Source: an uncultured Roseicyclus sp. (lineage in GTDB: Bacteria > Pseudomonadota > Alphaproteobacteria > Rhodobacterales > Rhodobacteraceae). From it: DNA of 64,000 bases. The stretch is taken from the NCBI GenBank assembly GCA_937139335.1, contig CAKZPN010000002.1, positions 42,050-106,049 of the forward strand, in the 5' to 3' direction. The notes below the pieces were generated by a model that worked only from the letters and a program-made list of their open reading frames with translations, made no database searches and had not been told where the DNA came from. Below are positions 35,179 through 44,658 of this stretch, one piece after another (positions within the stretch are counted from its first letter, which is position 1; the number at the start of each line of letters is the position of its first letter). The position numbers were made by a program, and so were the translations under genes.

Positions 35179-35850
35179 ATGACATTCGTACCCGACTTTC
35201 GGAGCATCCAAGCGGCCACCGTGGACGCCTCCGCGCGCGGTCTGGACCTGCCGCACCAGTCCCGGGCCTATGTGGTGGCGAAGCGCGCCTTCGATCTTGG
35301 TTTCATCACCGTGGTTCTGCTGCCCGCGACCCTCATCGTCGCGCTTGCGCTGCTGATCCTGAACCCGTTCTTTAACCCAGGCCGTCTGTTCTTTGCACAA
35401 AAGCGGATGGGGCGGGATTGCAAGCCGTTCCGCGCGCTGAAGTTCCGCACCATGAACACCAAGGAGGGTCGCACGCGCGGCCCCGACGATCCCGTGGAAT
35501 GGGAGCGGATCACGCCGCTGGGGCGGCTGCTGCGGCTGTCGCGCTTCGACGAACTGCCGCAGATCTTCAACGTCTATCGCGGCCAGATGAGCCTGATCGG
35601 CCCGCGGCCCGATTATTTCCGGCATGCCCATCATTACATGCGCGCGATCCCCGGATACCAGGCCCGCCACAGGGTGCGCCCCGGCATCAGCGGTCTGGCG
35701 CAGATCGAGCTTGGCTATGCCGAAGGCATGGATGCGACGCGGCTGAAGACCTCCGCCGATCTGGACTACATCCGCCGCGCCAGCTTCCTGCTCGACCTGT
35801 GGATCTTCTGGCGCACCATCGTGACGGTCGTCCGCATGCGCGGCGCCTGA
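35179..35850 (+). CDS. undecaprenyl-phosphate sugar-phosphate transferase (initiating glycosyltransferase)
   Basis: A 223-residue protein of the bacterial sugar transferase family (ExoY/WbaP C-terminal type). A membrane helix (FITVVLLPATLIVALALLIL, about 43-62) is followed by the catalytic domain with QKRMGRDCKPFRALKFRTM, the LSRFDELPQIFNVYRGQMSLIGPRPDY block and RHRVRPGISGLAQI. Such enzymes load the first sugar phosphate onto undecaprenyl phosphate to start exopolysaccharide or O-antigen synthesis. It is 69 bases upstream of a putative glycosyltransferase on the same strand. Confidence 0.92.
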   Translation: MTFVPDFRSIQAATVDASARGLDLPHQSRAYVVAKRAFDLGFITVVLLPATLIVALALLILNPFFNPGRLFFAQKRMGRDCKPFRALKFRTMNTKEGRTRGPDDPVEWERITPLGRLLRLSRFDELPQIFNVYRGQMSLIGPRPDYFRHAHHYMRAIPGYQARHRVRPGISGLAQIELGYAEGMDATRLKTSADLDYIRRASFLLDLWIFWRTIVTVVRMRGA

Positions 35851-35919
35851 TGCGTCTGGCGCGCTGCGACCGGCGCGGCTAGGGTCGCGCGACCTCTCCC
35901 CGGCTTCGCAGTTCAGATC

Positions 35920-36939
35920 ATGCCCCCGAAAATCTCGCCCAGAAAACCGGACCACCCGCCGTTCAACGTGGTGATCGTGGCGCAGGGCGGGCGGCTGGAA
36001 TACGAAGCGGCGCTCTTCGCGGCGTCGTTCCGCCGGTTCAATCCCGACTTTCCCGGCACGTTCTTCGTCGCTGAGCCACAGCCGGGCCCGCGCTGGTCGC
36101 GCGACCCGCGCATGGCGGACGGCGCTGTGCGCGAGTTGCTGACGGCAGAGTTTGACGCCCGCATCCTCCCCTTCGAGAGCCGACATTTCGGCGAAAGCTA
36201 CCCCTACGGCAACAAGATCGAGGCGCTGGCGGCGCTGCCCGCGGACGAGCCCTTCGTCTTCTTCGACACCGACACGCTCATTACCGGCGACCTGACGGAG
36301 GTTCCCTTCGACTTCGACCGCCCCTCGGCCTCGCGCCGGGTCGATGGCACCTGGCCGCAGATCGAGCTTTACGGGCCGGGCTACACGCAGACCTGGACAT
36401 CGCTCTACGACAAGTTCGGGCTCGACTTCGACAGCTCGCTCGACCTGTCCTGGCCCGACGAATACTGGCGCCGCTACCTCTATTTCAACGCCGGCTTCTT
36501 CTACTACCGCGACCCGGCCGAGTTCGGGCGACGTTTTGCGGAATATGCGCTCGCGATCCGCGATGACGGCCCGCAGGAGCTGGTGTGCCAGTCGCTCGAC
36601 CCCTGGCTCGACCAGATCGCGCTGCCGCTGGTGATCCATGCGCTCGGCGGCGGGCGCGACGCGTTGCCGGGTGGCTGGCTCGACGGGTCGCATTCGTGTC
36701 ACTACCGCGTGCTGCCCTTGGCATACGCGCGCGAGGATCAGCGGGTGATCGACCTGCTGGAAGAGATCACCGCGCCCAACAAGATCAAGAAGGTGCTGAA
36801 GGCCTACGAGCCGATCCGGCGCATGATCTATCAGGGCAAGGGCCAGAAGGCGCGCGCGCTTTTCGACCGCGAGAACCTGCCCCGCAAGGAACAGGCCCTG
36901 CGCAACACGCTGAAACGCGAGAAGCTCTGGCTGCGGTGA
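35920..36939 (+). CDS. putative glycosyltransferase (DxD type)
   Basis: A 339-residue soluble protein. FVFFDTDTLITGDL near residue 111 carries a DxD motif of the kind that holds the metal-nucleotide-sugar in GT-A glycosyltransferases, and the preceding GNKIEALAAL is typical of that fold. FNAGFFYYRDPAEFG and a conserved SHSCHYRVLPLAY stretch follow. The exact family is not one I can name; a role in surface polysaccharide synthesis is inferred from the sugar transferase upstream. The ribosome-binding site is weak. It is convergent with clpX. Confidence 0.72.
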   Translation: MPPKISPRKPDHPPFNVVIVAQGGRLEYEAALFAASFRRFNPDFPGTFFVAEPQPGPRWSRDPRMADGAVRELLTAEFDARILPFESRHFGESYPYGNKIEALAALPADEPFVFFDTDTLITGDLTEVPFDFDRPSASRRVDGTWPQIELYGPGYTQTWTSLYDKFGLDFDSSLDLSWPDEYWRRYLYFNAGFFYYRDPAEFGRRFAEYALAIRDDGPQELVCQSLDPWLDQIALPLVIHALGGGRDALPGGWLDGSHSCHYRVLPLAYAREDQRVIDLLEEITAPNKIKKVLKAYEPIRRMIYQGKGQKARALFDRENLPRKEQALRNTLKREKLWLR

Positions 36940-36953
36940 TCGCTGAAACGCGA

Positions 36954-36980
36954 ACGGCCCCGCCATGAAGGCGAGGCCGT
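36954..36980. terminator. hairpin between the putative glycosyltransferase and clpX
   Basis: ACGGCC-x-CGCC pairs with GGCG-x-GGCCGT (ten pairs, one mismatch, five-base loop) between two convergent stop codons. No T-run follows on either strand; a bidirectional role is only plausible. Confidence 0.4.
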
Positions 36981-37002
36981 CAGTATCCGCGCGGGCAAGA
37001 AC

Positions 37003-38268
37003 TCAACCGGCGCTCGCCGGCTCTTCCTTCTTGCGGTCCGAATAGATCATCAGCGGCTGCGCGTCGGACGTCACCGCCTCCTCGTTCACCACGACCTCTT
37101 CGATGCCCTGCGTGCTGGGCAGGTCGAACATGGTGTCGAGCAGGATGTCTTCCATGATCGAGCGCAGGCCGCGCGCGCCGGTCTTGCGGGCGATCGCGCG
37201 CTTGGCGATGGCCTTCAGCGCATCGTCGGTGAACTTGAGCTTCACGTCCTCAAGCTCGAACAGGCGCTGATATTGCTTCACCAGTGCGTTCTTCGGCTCG
37301 GTCAGGATCGTGACCAGCGCCGCCTCGTCAAGGTCCTCGAGCGTCGCGATCACCGGCAGGCGACCGACGAATTCGGGGATCAGGCCGAATTTCAGCAGGT
37401 CCTCGGGCTCCAGGTCCTTGAAGTATTCGCCCACGGTCTTCGACGCCGGGTCGCGCACATCGGCGCCGAAGCCCATGGCCGAGCCCTTGCCGCGCTGCGC
37501 GATGATCTTGTCGAGGCCCGCAAAGGCGCCGCCGCAGATGAACAGGATGTTCGTCGTGTCCACCTGCAGGAATTCCTGCTGCGGATGCTTGCGCCCGCCC
37601 TGCGGCGGCACGCTCGCCACGGTGCCTTCCATGATCTTCAGCAGAGCCTGCTGCACGCCCTCGCCCGACACGTCGCGGGTGATCGAGGGGTTGTCCGACT
37701 TGCGGGTGATCTTGTCGACCTCGTCGATGTAGACGATGCCGCGCTGCGCACGCTCGACGTTGTATTCGCTCGACTGCAGCAGCTTGAGGATGATGTTCTC
37801 CACATCCTCGCCGACATAGCCCGCCTCGGTCAGCGTCGTCGCGTCGGCCATGGTGAAGGGCACGTCGAGAATGCGCGCCAGCGTCTGCGCCAGAAGCGTC
37901 TTGCCGCAGCCGGTCGGGCCGATCAGCAGGATGTTCGACTTCGACAGTTCGATGTCGGATTTGCCGGAGTTGTTCAGGCGCTTGTAATGGTTGTGCACCG
38001 CGACCGAGAGCACACGCTTGGCGTGCATCTGCCCGATGACATAGTCGTCGAGCACATCGCAGATCTCCAGCGGGGTCGGCACGCCGTCGGACGACTTCAG
38101 CCCGGCGGTCTTGGTCTCCTCGCGGATGATGTCCATGCACAGCTCGACGCATTCGTCGCAGATGAACACCGTCGGTCCGGCGATCAGTTTGCGGACCTCG
38201 TGCTGGCTCTTGCCGCAGAACGAGCAATAGAGCGTGTTTTTCGAGTCGCTGCCGGATGAATTCGCCAT
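37003..38268 (-). CDS. clpX: ATP-dependent Clp protease ATP-binding subunit ClpX
   Basis: A 421-residue AAA+ unfoldase. The N-terminal zinc domain has C15, C18, C37 and C40; Walker A is GPTGCGKT (117-124), Walker B lies in [11 protein letters not shown], and the IGF-type ClpP-binding loop region follows ([12 protein letters not shown] holds the variant loop). It unfolds tagged substrates and feeds them to ClpP. The AAGGTGGAC site before the ATG at 38268 fixes the start; the longer frame adds an unlikely 11 residues. It lies 154 bases downstream of clpP, the usual order. Confidence 0.97.
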   Translation of the reverse strand: MANSSGSDSKNTLYCSFCGKSQHEVRKLIAGPTVFICDECVELCMDIIREETKTAGLKSSDGVPTPLEICDVLDDYVIGQMHAKRVLSVAVHNHYKRLNNSGKSDIELSKSNILLIGPTGCGKTLLAQTLARILDVPFTMADATTLTEAGYVGEDVENIILKLLQSSEYNVERAQRGIVYIDEVDKITRKSDNPSITRDVSGEGVQQALLKIMEGTVASVPPQGGRKHPQQEFLQVDTTNILFICGGAFAGLDKIIAQRGKGSAMGFGADVRDPASKTVGEYFKDLEPEDLLKFGLIPEFVGRLPVIATLEDLDEAALVTILTEPKNALVKQYQRLFELEDVKLKFTDDALKAIAKRAIARKTGARGLRSIMEDILLDTMFDLPSTQGIEEVVVNEEAVTSDAQPLMIYSDRKKEEPASAG

Positions 38269-38307
38269 ATTGTCCACCTTACCGGGTCTGTCGGTCTGCA
38301 AGGACCC

Positions 38308-38330
38308 CGGCGCGGGTCATCCCCGCGCCG
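38308..38330. other. GC-rich hairpin in the clpP-clpX spacer
   Basis: CGGCGCGGG and CCCGCGCCG form a 9-bp stem with a five-base loop in the 154-base spacer. There is no T-run, so it is more likely an RNA-stability or processing element (or weak attenuator) between clpP and clpX than a full terminator. Confidence 0.4.
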
Positions 38331-38422
38331 CAGATTTGAAAGAGACTAGAACAGGCCAACGGCCATCACAATGTCAAAGTCCCCGTGATTTCCGCGCGGG
38401 AACGGGCCTGTGATCGGGCGCC

Positions 38423-39055
38423 TCACGCGCCCTCGCCAGAGGCCGGTGCGCGGCTTTCCACGATCTCGTCGATATGGCCCCAGTCCTTCGCCTCCTCGGG
38501 CGACATCCACTTGTCGCGGTCGAGCGCGTTCTGCACCGTGTCGAAATCCTGGCCCGAGTGGCGCATGTAGAGCTTGTACATCCGCTCGCGCGTCAGCTCG
38601 ATGTGCTTGGCCGAGATCATGATGTCGGCCGCCGTGCCCTGCATCCCGCCCGAGGGCTGGTGCACCAGGAACTCCGCGTTGGGCAGCGAGAAGCGCATGC
38701 CCTTGGCGCCGCCGATGGCGATGACCGAACCCATCGACGCCGCCAGCCCGCAGACCAGCGTGGACACCTTGGGGCGGATATACTGCATCGTGTCGTAGAT
38801 GCTCATCCCCGCCACGACCGACCCGCCCGGCGAGTTGATGTACATGCTGATCTCTTTCGACGGGTTCTCCGCCTCGAGGTGCAGCAGCTGGGCCACGACC
38901 AGCGACGACATTCCGTCATGGACGGGGCCGTTCACGAAGATGATCCGCTCCTTCAGGAGCCGCGAGAAGATATCATAGGCGCGTTCGCCGCGGCTGGTCT
39001 GTTCGACCACCATCGGGACGAGGGTGTTCATGTAGGTGTCGATCGGATCGTTCAT
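38423..39055 (-). CDS. clpP: ATP-dependent Clp protease proteolytic subunit ClpP
   Basis: A 210-residue serine peptidase. The catalytic triad is S107 (GLAASMGS), H132 (FLVHQPSGG) and D181 (LDRDKWMS). Fourteen subunits form the degradation chamber that partners ClpX, encoded next. I use the ATG at 39055 ([10 protein letters not shown]), which has a G-rich site upstream; an in-frame ATG at 39076 with its own GAGGGG site would add seven residues and cannot be excluded. Confidence 0.96.
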   Translation of the reverse strand: MNDPIDTYMNTLVPMVVEQTSRGERAYDIFSRLLKERIIFVNGPVHDGMSSLVVAQLLHLEAENPSKEISMYINSPGGSVVAGMSIYDTMQYIRPKVSTLVCGLAASMGSVIAIGGAKGMRFSLPNAEFLVHQPSGGMQGTAADIMISAKHIELTRERMYKLYMRHSGQDFDTVQNALDRDKWMSPEEAKDWGHIDEIVESRAPASGEGA

Positions 39056-39396
39056 GGCGGCCTGCCCCGGATGCATTTTGATGTTGCCCCTCAGTAGTAG
39101 TAGTGGGTGGGGGGGGCTGCAAGGGCAGGTCGGCATTTCCGTAACCGCAGCCGGGGCCGGGACAGGGACAGAACCGGCTGCCTTGCGCTGGCGTTCGGCA
39201 CGAGGTTAACCGGCTTTGCCAGATGGGTGCTTTGGGCCGAAACTGTGGGTCGCGACCCAAGCTAGATGCGGATTTCCGCAGGCGCCAGAGGGCTGTGGAC
39301 AAACCGGTGAGTTAATGGCCAGGAAGTCTGCTTAGTGATAGTCCGAGGGTGTAATCTACGCTCGGTGCGGCCGCTCTTGCCTGATATTTGCAAGTG
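39056..39396. other. intergenic region upstream of clpP
   Basis: 341 bases without a credible gene, between the clpP start and the end of the creatininase-family gene (same strand). It should hold the clpP promoter. The only clear structure is the perfect palindrome TGGGTCGCGACCCA at 39246-39259, about 190 bases before clpP, which could be an operator. I could not place a heat-shock promoter with confidence. Confidence 0.4.
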
Positions 39397-40185
39397 TTAC
39401 TCCATCGAATACCGCTGCATATCCCGCAACAGCGCAACGAACCCCTGCGTCTGGGCCGCCAGGTCGGCCTCCCCCAGTTCCGCCGTGGCGCGCGAAGCGT
39501 CGCCGACCGTTCCCTTCGGGTTCAGATCGTTCGACAACCACGCCAGGTTCGCCTCGGCCATGTGATAGCCGAGCTTGGCCGAGCCTTGCCGGAGCGCAGT
39601 CTGGCGGCTTTCGAAATTCTCGATGTGCTCGCTCTGCACCAGATCGGGCCAGCTTGCCAGCATCATCGAGGTCTCCGACAACCCGCCGTGGATATCGACC
39701 ATCGGCCCCTCCGGGTAGTCGTAGACGCGCGCACCGCCCAGCCGCGTCCAGGCGGTCGTCGCGACCGCCATCCCCAGCGTCTGGCGCAATTCGCGCGCGA
39801 CGATCTCCATCGGCGCGACGTTGCCGCCGTGGCTGGTGACGATCACCATCTTGCGCAACCCCGCCCGCGCGACGCTCTGCCCGATCTCGAGCCAGGTCGT
39901 GATCGCCGTCTCCCAGCCCAGCGTCAAAGTCCCTGGAAATTCGATGTGTTCGTTCGACTTGCAAACTTGCTGCACCGGCAGGAAGCTGGCCGGCAGATCA
40001 TCCGGCAAGGCCGCCACCACGCGGTCCACCATCGCCTCGGCCAGCAGCGCGTCGACCCCCACGGGCAGATGCGGCCCGTGCTGTTCGATCGCAGCGATCG
40101 GCAGGACCGCGATCCAGTCCGAGGTCTCGCTGTCGGAAAACTCGCGCGTGGTCATTTCGCGCCAATGCGCTCGGGGCAGGGTCAT
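39397..40185 (-). CDS. creatininase-family amidohydrolase
   Basis: A 262-residue creatininase/MftE-fold hydrolase. Metal-binding blocks are [18 protein letters not shown] (residues about 28-45), TSHGGNVAP near residue 120 and [13 protein letters not shown] near 167. Known members cleave creatinine, guanidinylated or formamide-type compounds; the substrate here is not clear. The ATG at 40185 has GGAG seven bases upstream; an ATG two codons earlier sits on top of that site. It is divergent from glutaryl-CoA dehydrogenase. Confidence 0.85.
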   Translation of the reverse strand: MTLPRAHWREMTTREFSDSETSDWIAVLPIAAIEQHGPHLPVGVDALLAEAMVDRVVAALPDDLPASFLPVQQVCKSNEHIEFPGTLTLGWETAITTWLEIGQSVARAGLRKMVIVTSHGGNVAPMEIVARELRQTLGMAVATTAWTRLGGARVYDYPEGPMVDIHGGLSETSMMLASWPDLVQSEHIENFESRQTALRQGSAKLGYHMAEANLAWLSNDLNPKGTVGDASRATAELGEADLAAQTQGFVALLRDMQRYSME

Positions 40186-40339
40186 GGGCATCTCCGTTTT
40201 CCGGCATGAAACCGCGGGCCGCGCCGATTGTCGAAGGCAAACCGGAGCCAATCCGCGTAATCCGATGCGACATGCCGCGCAGGGTTGCACAGAAGGTGCA
40301 AATGATATGAATCGAGGCGCACGCCTTACGGAGGATCCC

Positions 40340-41554
40340 ATGCCTGACGGAAACACCCGCCACACCGGCCCCTCGCTGGCCCCCTTCGACTGGGCCGATC
40401 CCTTCCACCTCGCCGACCAGTTGAGCGAGGAGGAACGCATGATCGCCGACAGCGCGCGGGCCTATGCGCAGGGCAAGCTGATGCCGCGCGTGTCCGACGC
40501 CTACCTGAACGAGACCGTCGCGCCGGAGATCTTCGCCGAGATGGGCGAGATGGGACTTCTGGGCGTGACGATCCCCGAGGAATACGGCGGCATTGGCGCG
40601 GGCTACGTGACCTATGGCCTCGTCGCGCGCGAGGTGGAGCGGGTGGACAGCGGTTATCGCTCGATGATGTCGGTCCAGTCCTCCCTCGTGATGTACCCGA
40701 TCCACGCCTACGGGTCCGAGGAGCAGCGGCAGAAATACCTGCCCGGCCTCGCCGCCGGCACCTCGATCGGGTGCTTCGGGCTGACCGAACCCGATGCCGG
40801 CTCCGACCCGGGCGGGATGAAAACTGTGGCCAAACAGGTGGATGGCGGATACCGCATCTCGGGCGCCAAGATGTGGATCTCGAACAGCCCCATCGCCGAT
40901 GTGTTCGTCGTCTGGGCGAAGTCCGAGGCGCATGGCGGCAAGATCCGCGGCTTCATCCTGGAAAAAGGCATGAAAGGGCTCTCCGCCCCAAAGATCGGCG
41001 GCAAGCTCAGCCTGCGCGCCTCCGTCACCGGCGAGATCGTGATGGACAATGTCGAGGTGGGCGAAGATGCGCTCCTGCCGGGCGTCGAGGGGCTAAAAGG
41101 CCCGTTCGGCTGCCTCAACCGGGCGCGCTACGGCATCGCCTGGGGTGTGATGGGCGCGGCCGAGGACAGCTGGCACCGGGCGCGGCAATACGGGCTCGAC
41201 CGGGTGCAGTTCGGCCGCCCGCTTGCGCAGACGCAGCTGTTCCAGAAAAAGCTCGCCGACATGCAGACCGAGATCGCCCTGGGGCTGCAGGCCGCGCTCC
41301 GCGCGGGCCGGATGATGGACGAGGGCAGCTGCGCGCCCGAGATCATCAGCCTGATCAAGCGCAACAATTGCGGCAAGGCGCTCGACATCGCGCGGGCTGC
41401 CCGCGACATGCACGGCGGCAACGGGATCATGGCCGAATACCACGTGATGCGCCACGCGCAGAACCTGGAAACCGTGAACACCTACGAGGGCACGCATGAC
41501 GTCCACGCTCTGATCCTCGGCCGGGCGCAGACCGGGTTGCAGGCGTTTTTCTGA
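40340..41554 (+). CDS. gcdH: glutaryl-CoA dehydrogenase
   Basis: A 404-residue FAD-dependent acyl-CoA dehydrogenase with the full family layout: [18 protein letters not shown], the FAD loop [18 protein letters not shown] near residue 150, [10 protein letters not shown], and the C-terminal [20 protein letters not shown], where E383 is the catalytic base as in glutaryl-CoA dehydrogenases. It oxidises and decarboxylates glutaryl-CoA to crotonyl-CoA in lysine/tryptophan breakdown. GGAGG precedes the ATG at 40340; the longer upstream frame overlaps the creatininase gene. It is convergent with choV, three bases away. Confidence 0.92.
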   Translation: MPDGNTRHTGPSLAPFDWADPFHLADQLSEEERMIADSARAYAQGKLMPRVSDAYLNETVAPEIFAEMGEMGLLGVTIPEEYGGIGAGYVTYGLVAREVERVDSGYRSMMSVQSSLVMYPIHAYGSEEQRQKYLPGLAAGTSIGCFGLTEPDAGSDPGGMKTVAKQVDGGYRISGAKMWISNSPIADVFVVWAKSEAHGGKIRGFILEKGMKGLSAPKIGGKLSLRASVTGEIVMDNVEVGEDALLPGVEGLKGPFGCLNRARYGIAWGVMGAAEDSWHRARQYGLDRVQFGRPLAQTQLFQKKLADMQTEIALGLQAALRAGRMMDEGSCAPEIISLIKRNNCGKALDIARAARDMHGGNGIMAEYHVMRHAQNLETVNTYEGTHDVHALILGRAQTGLQAFF

Positions 41555-41557
41555 GCC

Positions 41558-42571
41558 TCAGGCCCCGAGCCGCGCCGTCACGCTGTCGGGCGTGACCCGC
41601 CCGATCACCCGCCCGCCCTCCTCGACCGCGAGCGGGGCGGGGCTCTCGGCGAAGCGGCGCAGGATGTCGCGCACCGTGGTGTCGACCCCGATACGGTCGC
41701 CCTCGCCTTCCCCCGGCTGCATCACGTCGCGCGCCGTCAGCACGCCCAGCGGGTTCATGTTCGCCACGAAATCAGCCACGTAGCCGTTCGCCGGGTTCGA
41801 GAAGATCTCGCGCGGAGTGCCGCATTGCACTATCCGCCCGCCTTCCATGATGGCGATGCGATTGCCGATCTTGAACGCCTCGTCGAGATCGTGACTGACG
41901 AAGATGATCGTGCGCCTGAGGTCGCGCTGCAGGTCCAAGAGCTCGTCCTGCAGCTTGGAGCGGATCAGCGGGTCGAGTGCGGAAAACGGCTCGTCCATCA
42001 GCAGGATCGGCGCGTCGGTGGCGAAGGCGCGGGCGAGCCCCACGCGCTGCTGCATGCCCCCCGACAACTCGCCCACCAGTGCCCCGGCGCGGTCGGCCAG
42101 GCCCACAAGTTCGAGTTGGCGCTGCACCCGCTCGCGGCGGGTCTCGGCCGGGATGCCCGCCAGCTCCAGCCCCAGCCCCACGTTGTCGCGCACCGTCCGC
42201 CAGGGCAGCAGGCCGAACTGCTGGAACACCATCGACACGCACTCCTGACGCAGGTGGCGCAGGTCCTTGCCCGAACAGCCCGGCAACCGGCACGACCAGT
42301 CACCGTCATGGATGTCGACATGGCCGCGCGCTACCGGGTTCAACCCGTTCACCGCGCGCAGCAACGTGGATTTGCCCGACCCCGACAGACCCATGAGAAC
42401 CAGAATCTCCCCCTCCTCGACACTCAGCGAGCAATCATGCACCCCAAGCACCTGCCCCGTCGCGGTCTGGATCTGCCCGCGGCTTTCGCCTTCGTCCGCG
42501 CGCGCCAGCGCCGGCTCGGGCTGGTCGCCGAAGACGATGCAGACCTCGTGGAAGACGACGGCGGCGCTCAT
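41558..42571 (-). CDS. choV: choline ABC transporter ATP-binding protein ChoV
   Basis: A 337-residue ABC ATPase of the glycine betaine/choline (ProV/OpuAA) group: Walker A GLSGSGKST (61-69), Q-loop FQQFGLLPW, signature LSGGMQQR (169-176), Walker B ILLMDEP, and a truncated CBS-like C-terminal regulatory part. Two inserted arginine/glutamate-rich segments near residues 20-40 separate the first strands, as in ChoV homologues. It powers uptake with ChoW and ChoX. Its ATG overlaps the stop of the GFA-family gene by four bases. Confidence 0.92.
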   Translation of the reverse strand: MSAAVVFHEVCIVFGDQPEPALARADEGESRGQIQTATGQVLGVHDCSLSVEEGEILVLMGLSGSGKSTLLRAVNGLNPVARGHVDIHDGDWSCRLPGCSGKDLRHLRQECVSMVFQQFGLLPWRTVRDNVGLGLELAGIPAETRRERVQRQLELVGLADRAGALVGELSGGMQQRVGLARAFATDAPILLMDEPFSALDPLIRSKLQDELLDLQRDLRRTIIFVSHDLDEAFKIGNRIAIMEGGRIVQCGTPREIFSNPANGYVADFVANMNPLGVLTARDVMQPGEGEGDRIGVDTTVRDILRRFAESPAPLAVEEGGRVIGRVTPDSVTARLGA

Positions 42572-42984
42572 AGCGGAGCCCTTTCGTAGCGCAAGACGCC
42601 GTCGATGCGCGGCGTCGCCCCGTCCGAGGGGTGGTTGACCCCGTCGTTCACCGCGATCTCGGGCAGGTCCCAGGGCGTCACGCCCTGAAGGCAGGCGAGG
42701 TTCACGCCCAGCTGGTTCGGGTTCGACCGGCGCCGGTGATGGGTATAGATGCCGCAGGTCCTGCAGAACCAGTGCTGCGCCGTGCGGGTGTTGAACTGGT
42801 AGAGCGTCAGGTTGTCCTCGCCCGCGACGAACGTCACCCCGTCCAGCGGCGCCGAGACCGCCACCGCGCCCCGCATCGTGCAGTAGGAACAGGTGCAGCG
42901 CCGGGCCGAGGCCAGGCCCTCGGTCAACGTCACGCGAAACCTCACGGTGCCACAATGGCAGGCGGCGTCGTAGCTCTCGGTCAT
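42568..42984 (-). CDS. GFA/CENP-V-family zinc protein
   Basis: A 138-residue member of the glutathione-dependent formaldehyde-activating (GFA) / CENP-V fold. The zinc cysteines are visible: C9/C11, C30/C32/C35 and C74/C77 (CRTCGIYTHH). Members bind two zincs; some have been linked to glutathione and formaldehyde, but most are uncharacterised. It is embedded between choW and choV with four-base overlaps at both ends, so it is an operon member, not an accidental neighbour. Choline and betaine demethylation release formaldehyde, so a detoxifying role would make sense but is inference. Confidence 0.85.
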   Translation of the reverse strand: MTESYDAACHCGTVRFRVTLTEGLASARRCTCSYCTMRGAVAVSAPLDGVTFVAGEDNLTLYQFNTRTAQHWFCRTCGIYTHHRRRSNPNQLGVNLACLQGVTPWDLPEIAVNDGVNHPSDGATPRIDGVLRYERAPL

Positions 42985-43934
42985 TTGCGCTGCACCCTCA
43001 CCAGCCGGTCCAACAAGATCGCCACGACCACGATGATCAGGCCGCTTTCGAAGCCGAGGCCGGTGTCGACCCGGTTCAGCGCGCGCACCACCGGCACGCC
43101 CAGTCCATCGGCCCCGACCAGCGCCGCGATGACGACCATCGACAACGACAGCATGATGGTCTGGTTCATGCCCGCCATGATCTGCGGCATCGCATAGGGC
43201 AGTTCCACCTTCCACAGCTTCTGCCGCGGGGTGGCGCCAAAGGCATCCGCCGCCTCGATCAGCGCGGTGGGGGTCGAGGAAATGCCCAGATGCGTCAGGC
43301 GGATCGGCGCGGGCACCACGAAGATGACGGTCGCGATAAGCCCCGGCACCATGCCGATGCCGAAGAACACGATGGCCGGTATCAGGTAGACGAAGGTCGG
43401 CAGCGTCTGCATCAGGTCCAGCACCGGCCGCATCCCCGCGTAGAGCCGCGGTCGGTGCGCCGCCGCGATGCCGATGGGCACGCCCAGCCCCATGCAGACC
43501 ACGCAGGCCGACAGGACCAGCGTCAGGCTTTCGGTGGTCTCGTCCCAGTAGCCCTGGTTGATGACGAAGAGCAGGCCCGCCGCGATCAGCGCGGGCATCT
43601 TCCAGCCGCGGTGCAGCCACCAGGCCAGCGCGACGAAGATCGCGGTGATCAGGAACGGGTGCCAGTCCGGCGGGTAGAGATAGGCGATCTCGGACCGGCG
43701 CAGGTCCTGGACCCAGCCGGTGTTGGGCGGGTCTTGCAGCAGCGCGAGGATCGCGTCGATCAGCACCTCGAGCGCCGCGGCCATGGCGTCGAACAGGGCC
43801 GAGAAATTGTTCTGCAACCAGTCGAACCCCGCCTCGGCGGCATCCCCCACGCGGAGCTTGCATTCGGACAGCGCCGCCAGCGGCCCCAGCCCCTCGGGCC
43901 AGCCCTCGTCGCATTCGGTCACCAGCCTCAGCAT
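42981..43934 (-). CDS. choW: choline ABC transporter permease ChoW
   Basis: A 317-residue inner-membrane permease of the ProW/OpuAB type. After an N-terminal region with WLQNNFSALFDAM it has six or more membrane helices and the ABC-permease EAA loop (AADAFGATPRQKLWKVELPYAMPQI, about 223-247). It forms the membrane channel for choline uptake. It ends with a four-base overlap with the GFA gene. Its upstream partner choX is 725 bases away, separated by an opposite-strand GST gene. Confidence 0.92.
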   Translation of the reverse strand: MLRLVTECDEGWPEGLGPLAALSECKLRVGDAAEAGFDWLQNNFSALFDAMAAALEVLIDAILALLQDPPNTGWVQDLRRSEIAYLYPPDWHPFLITAIFVALAWWLHRGWKMPALIAAGLLFVINQGYWDETTESLTLVLSACVVCMGLGVPIGIAAAHRPRLYAGMRPVLDLMQTLPTFVYLIPAIVFFGIGMVPGLIATVIFVVPAPIRLTHLGISSTPTALIEAADAFGATPRQKLWKVELPYAMPQIMAGMNQTIMLSLSMVVIAALVGADGLGVPVVRALNRVDTGLGFESGLIIVVVAILLDRLVRVQRK

Positions 43935-43999
43935 GAGAGGCCTTCCCGAGAATCGGCGCGGCTGGCAGGGTTCGCCCGAACCGGACAGGAGAACGACAG

Positions 44000-44641
44000 A
44001 TGGCAGACTTGGTGCTTTATACCAACCCGATGTCGCGCGGCCGCATGGCGCGCTGGATGATGGAGGAGGCGGGCCTGCCCTACGAGGCGAAGATCGTGCA
44101 ATACGGGCCCGAGATGAAGTCCGCCGACTACCGCGCGATCAACCCGATGGGCAAGGTTCCGGCGCTGGTTCACGGCGACACCGTGGTGACGGAAGTGGCC
44201 GCGATCTGCACCTACGTGGCCGAGCTTGCGCCCGAGGCCGGGCTGATCCCGCCCGCCGGCACGCCCGAGCGCGGTGCATTCTACCGCTGGATGTTCTTCG
44301 GCGCCGGATGCGTCGATCCGGGCGTCTCGGCGGCCTCGCTGGGCGTCGACACGTCGAGCCCCGAGGTCTACGGCCGCATCGGCTGGGGCACGGTGGACGC
44401 GGTGGCCGATACGCTGGGCGAGCTTCTGGCCGACGGCCGGCCTTGGTTGCTGGGCGAGACCTTCAGCGCGGTCGATGTCTATCTCGGCGGCCAGATCGCC
44501 TGGGGCCTGATGTTCAAGACCCTGCCCGAGCGACCCGGCTTTGCCGACTACGTCGCGCGGCTCATGAACCGCCCCGCGCAGCAACGCGCCGCCGCGATCG
44601 ACGACGCGCTGATGCCCACGCCGGAAACCGGCACGGGCTGA
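44000..44641 (+). CDS. glutathione S-transferase family protein
   Basis: A 213-residue GST. The N-terminal thioredoxin-like domain starts LVLYTNPMSRGRMARWMMEEAG, in which the serine of MSRG is in the place of the catalytic residue, with VPALVHGDTVVTEVAAICTYVAE closing that domain; an all-helical C-terminal domain follows. The substrate is unknown. It lies on the plus strand between choX and choW, antisense to the choline uptake operon, with a GGAG site before the ATG. It is convergent with choX. Confidence 0.9.
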   Translation: MADLVLYTNPMSRGRMARWMMEEAGLPYEAKIVQYGPEMKSADYRAINPMGKVPALVHGDTVVTEVAAICTYVAELAPEAGLIPPAGTPERGAFYRWMFFGAGCVDPGVSAASLGVDTSSPEVYGRIGWGTVDAVADTLGELLADGRPWLLGETFSAVDVYLGGQIAWGLMFKTLPERPGFADYVARLMNRPAQQRAAAIDDALMPTPETGTG

Positions 44642-44658
44642 GGGCACGGCGGGATGGC

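Noticed and set aside
34676..35185. Upstream extension of rlmB through tRNA-Tyr antisense
   Set aside because: It would translate the complement of a tRNA; the family N-terminus starts at 34675.
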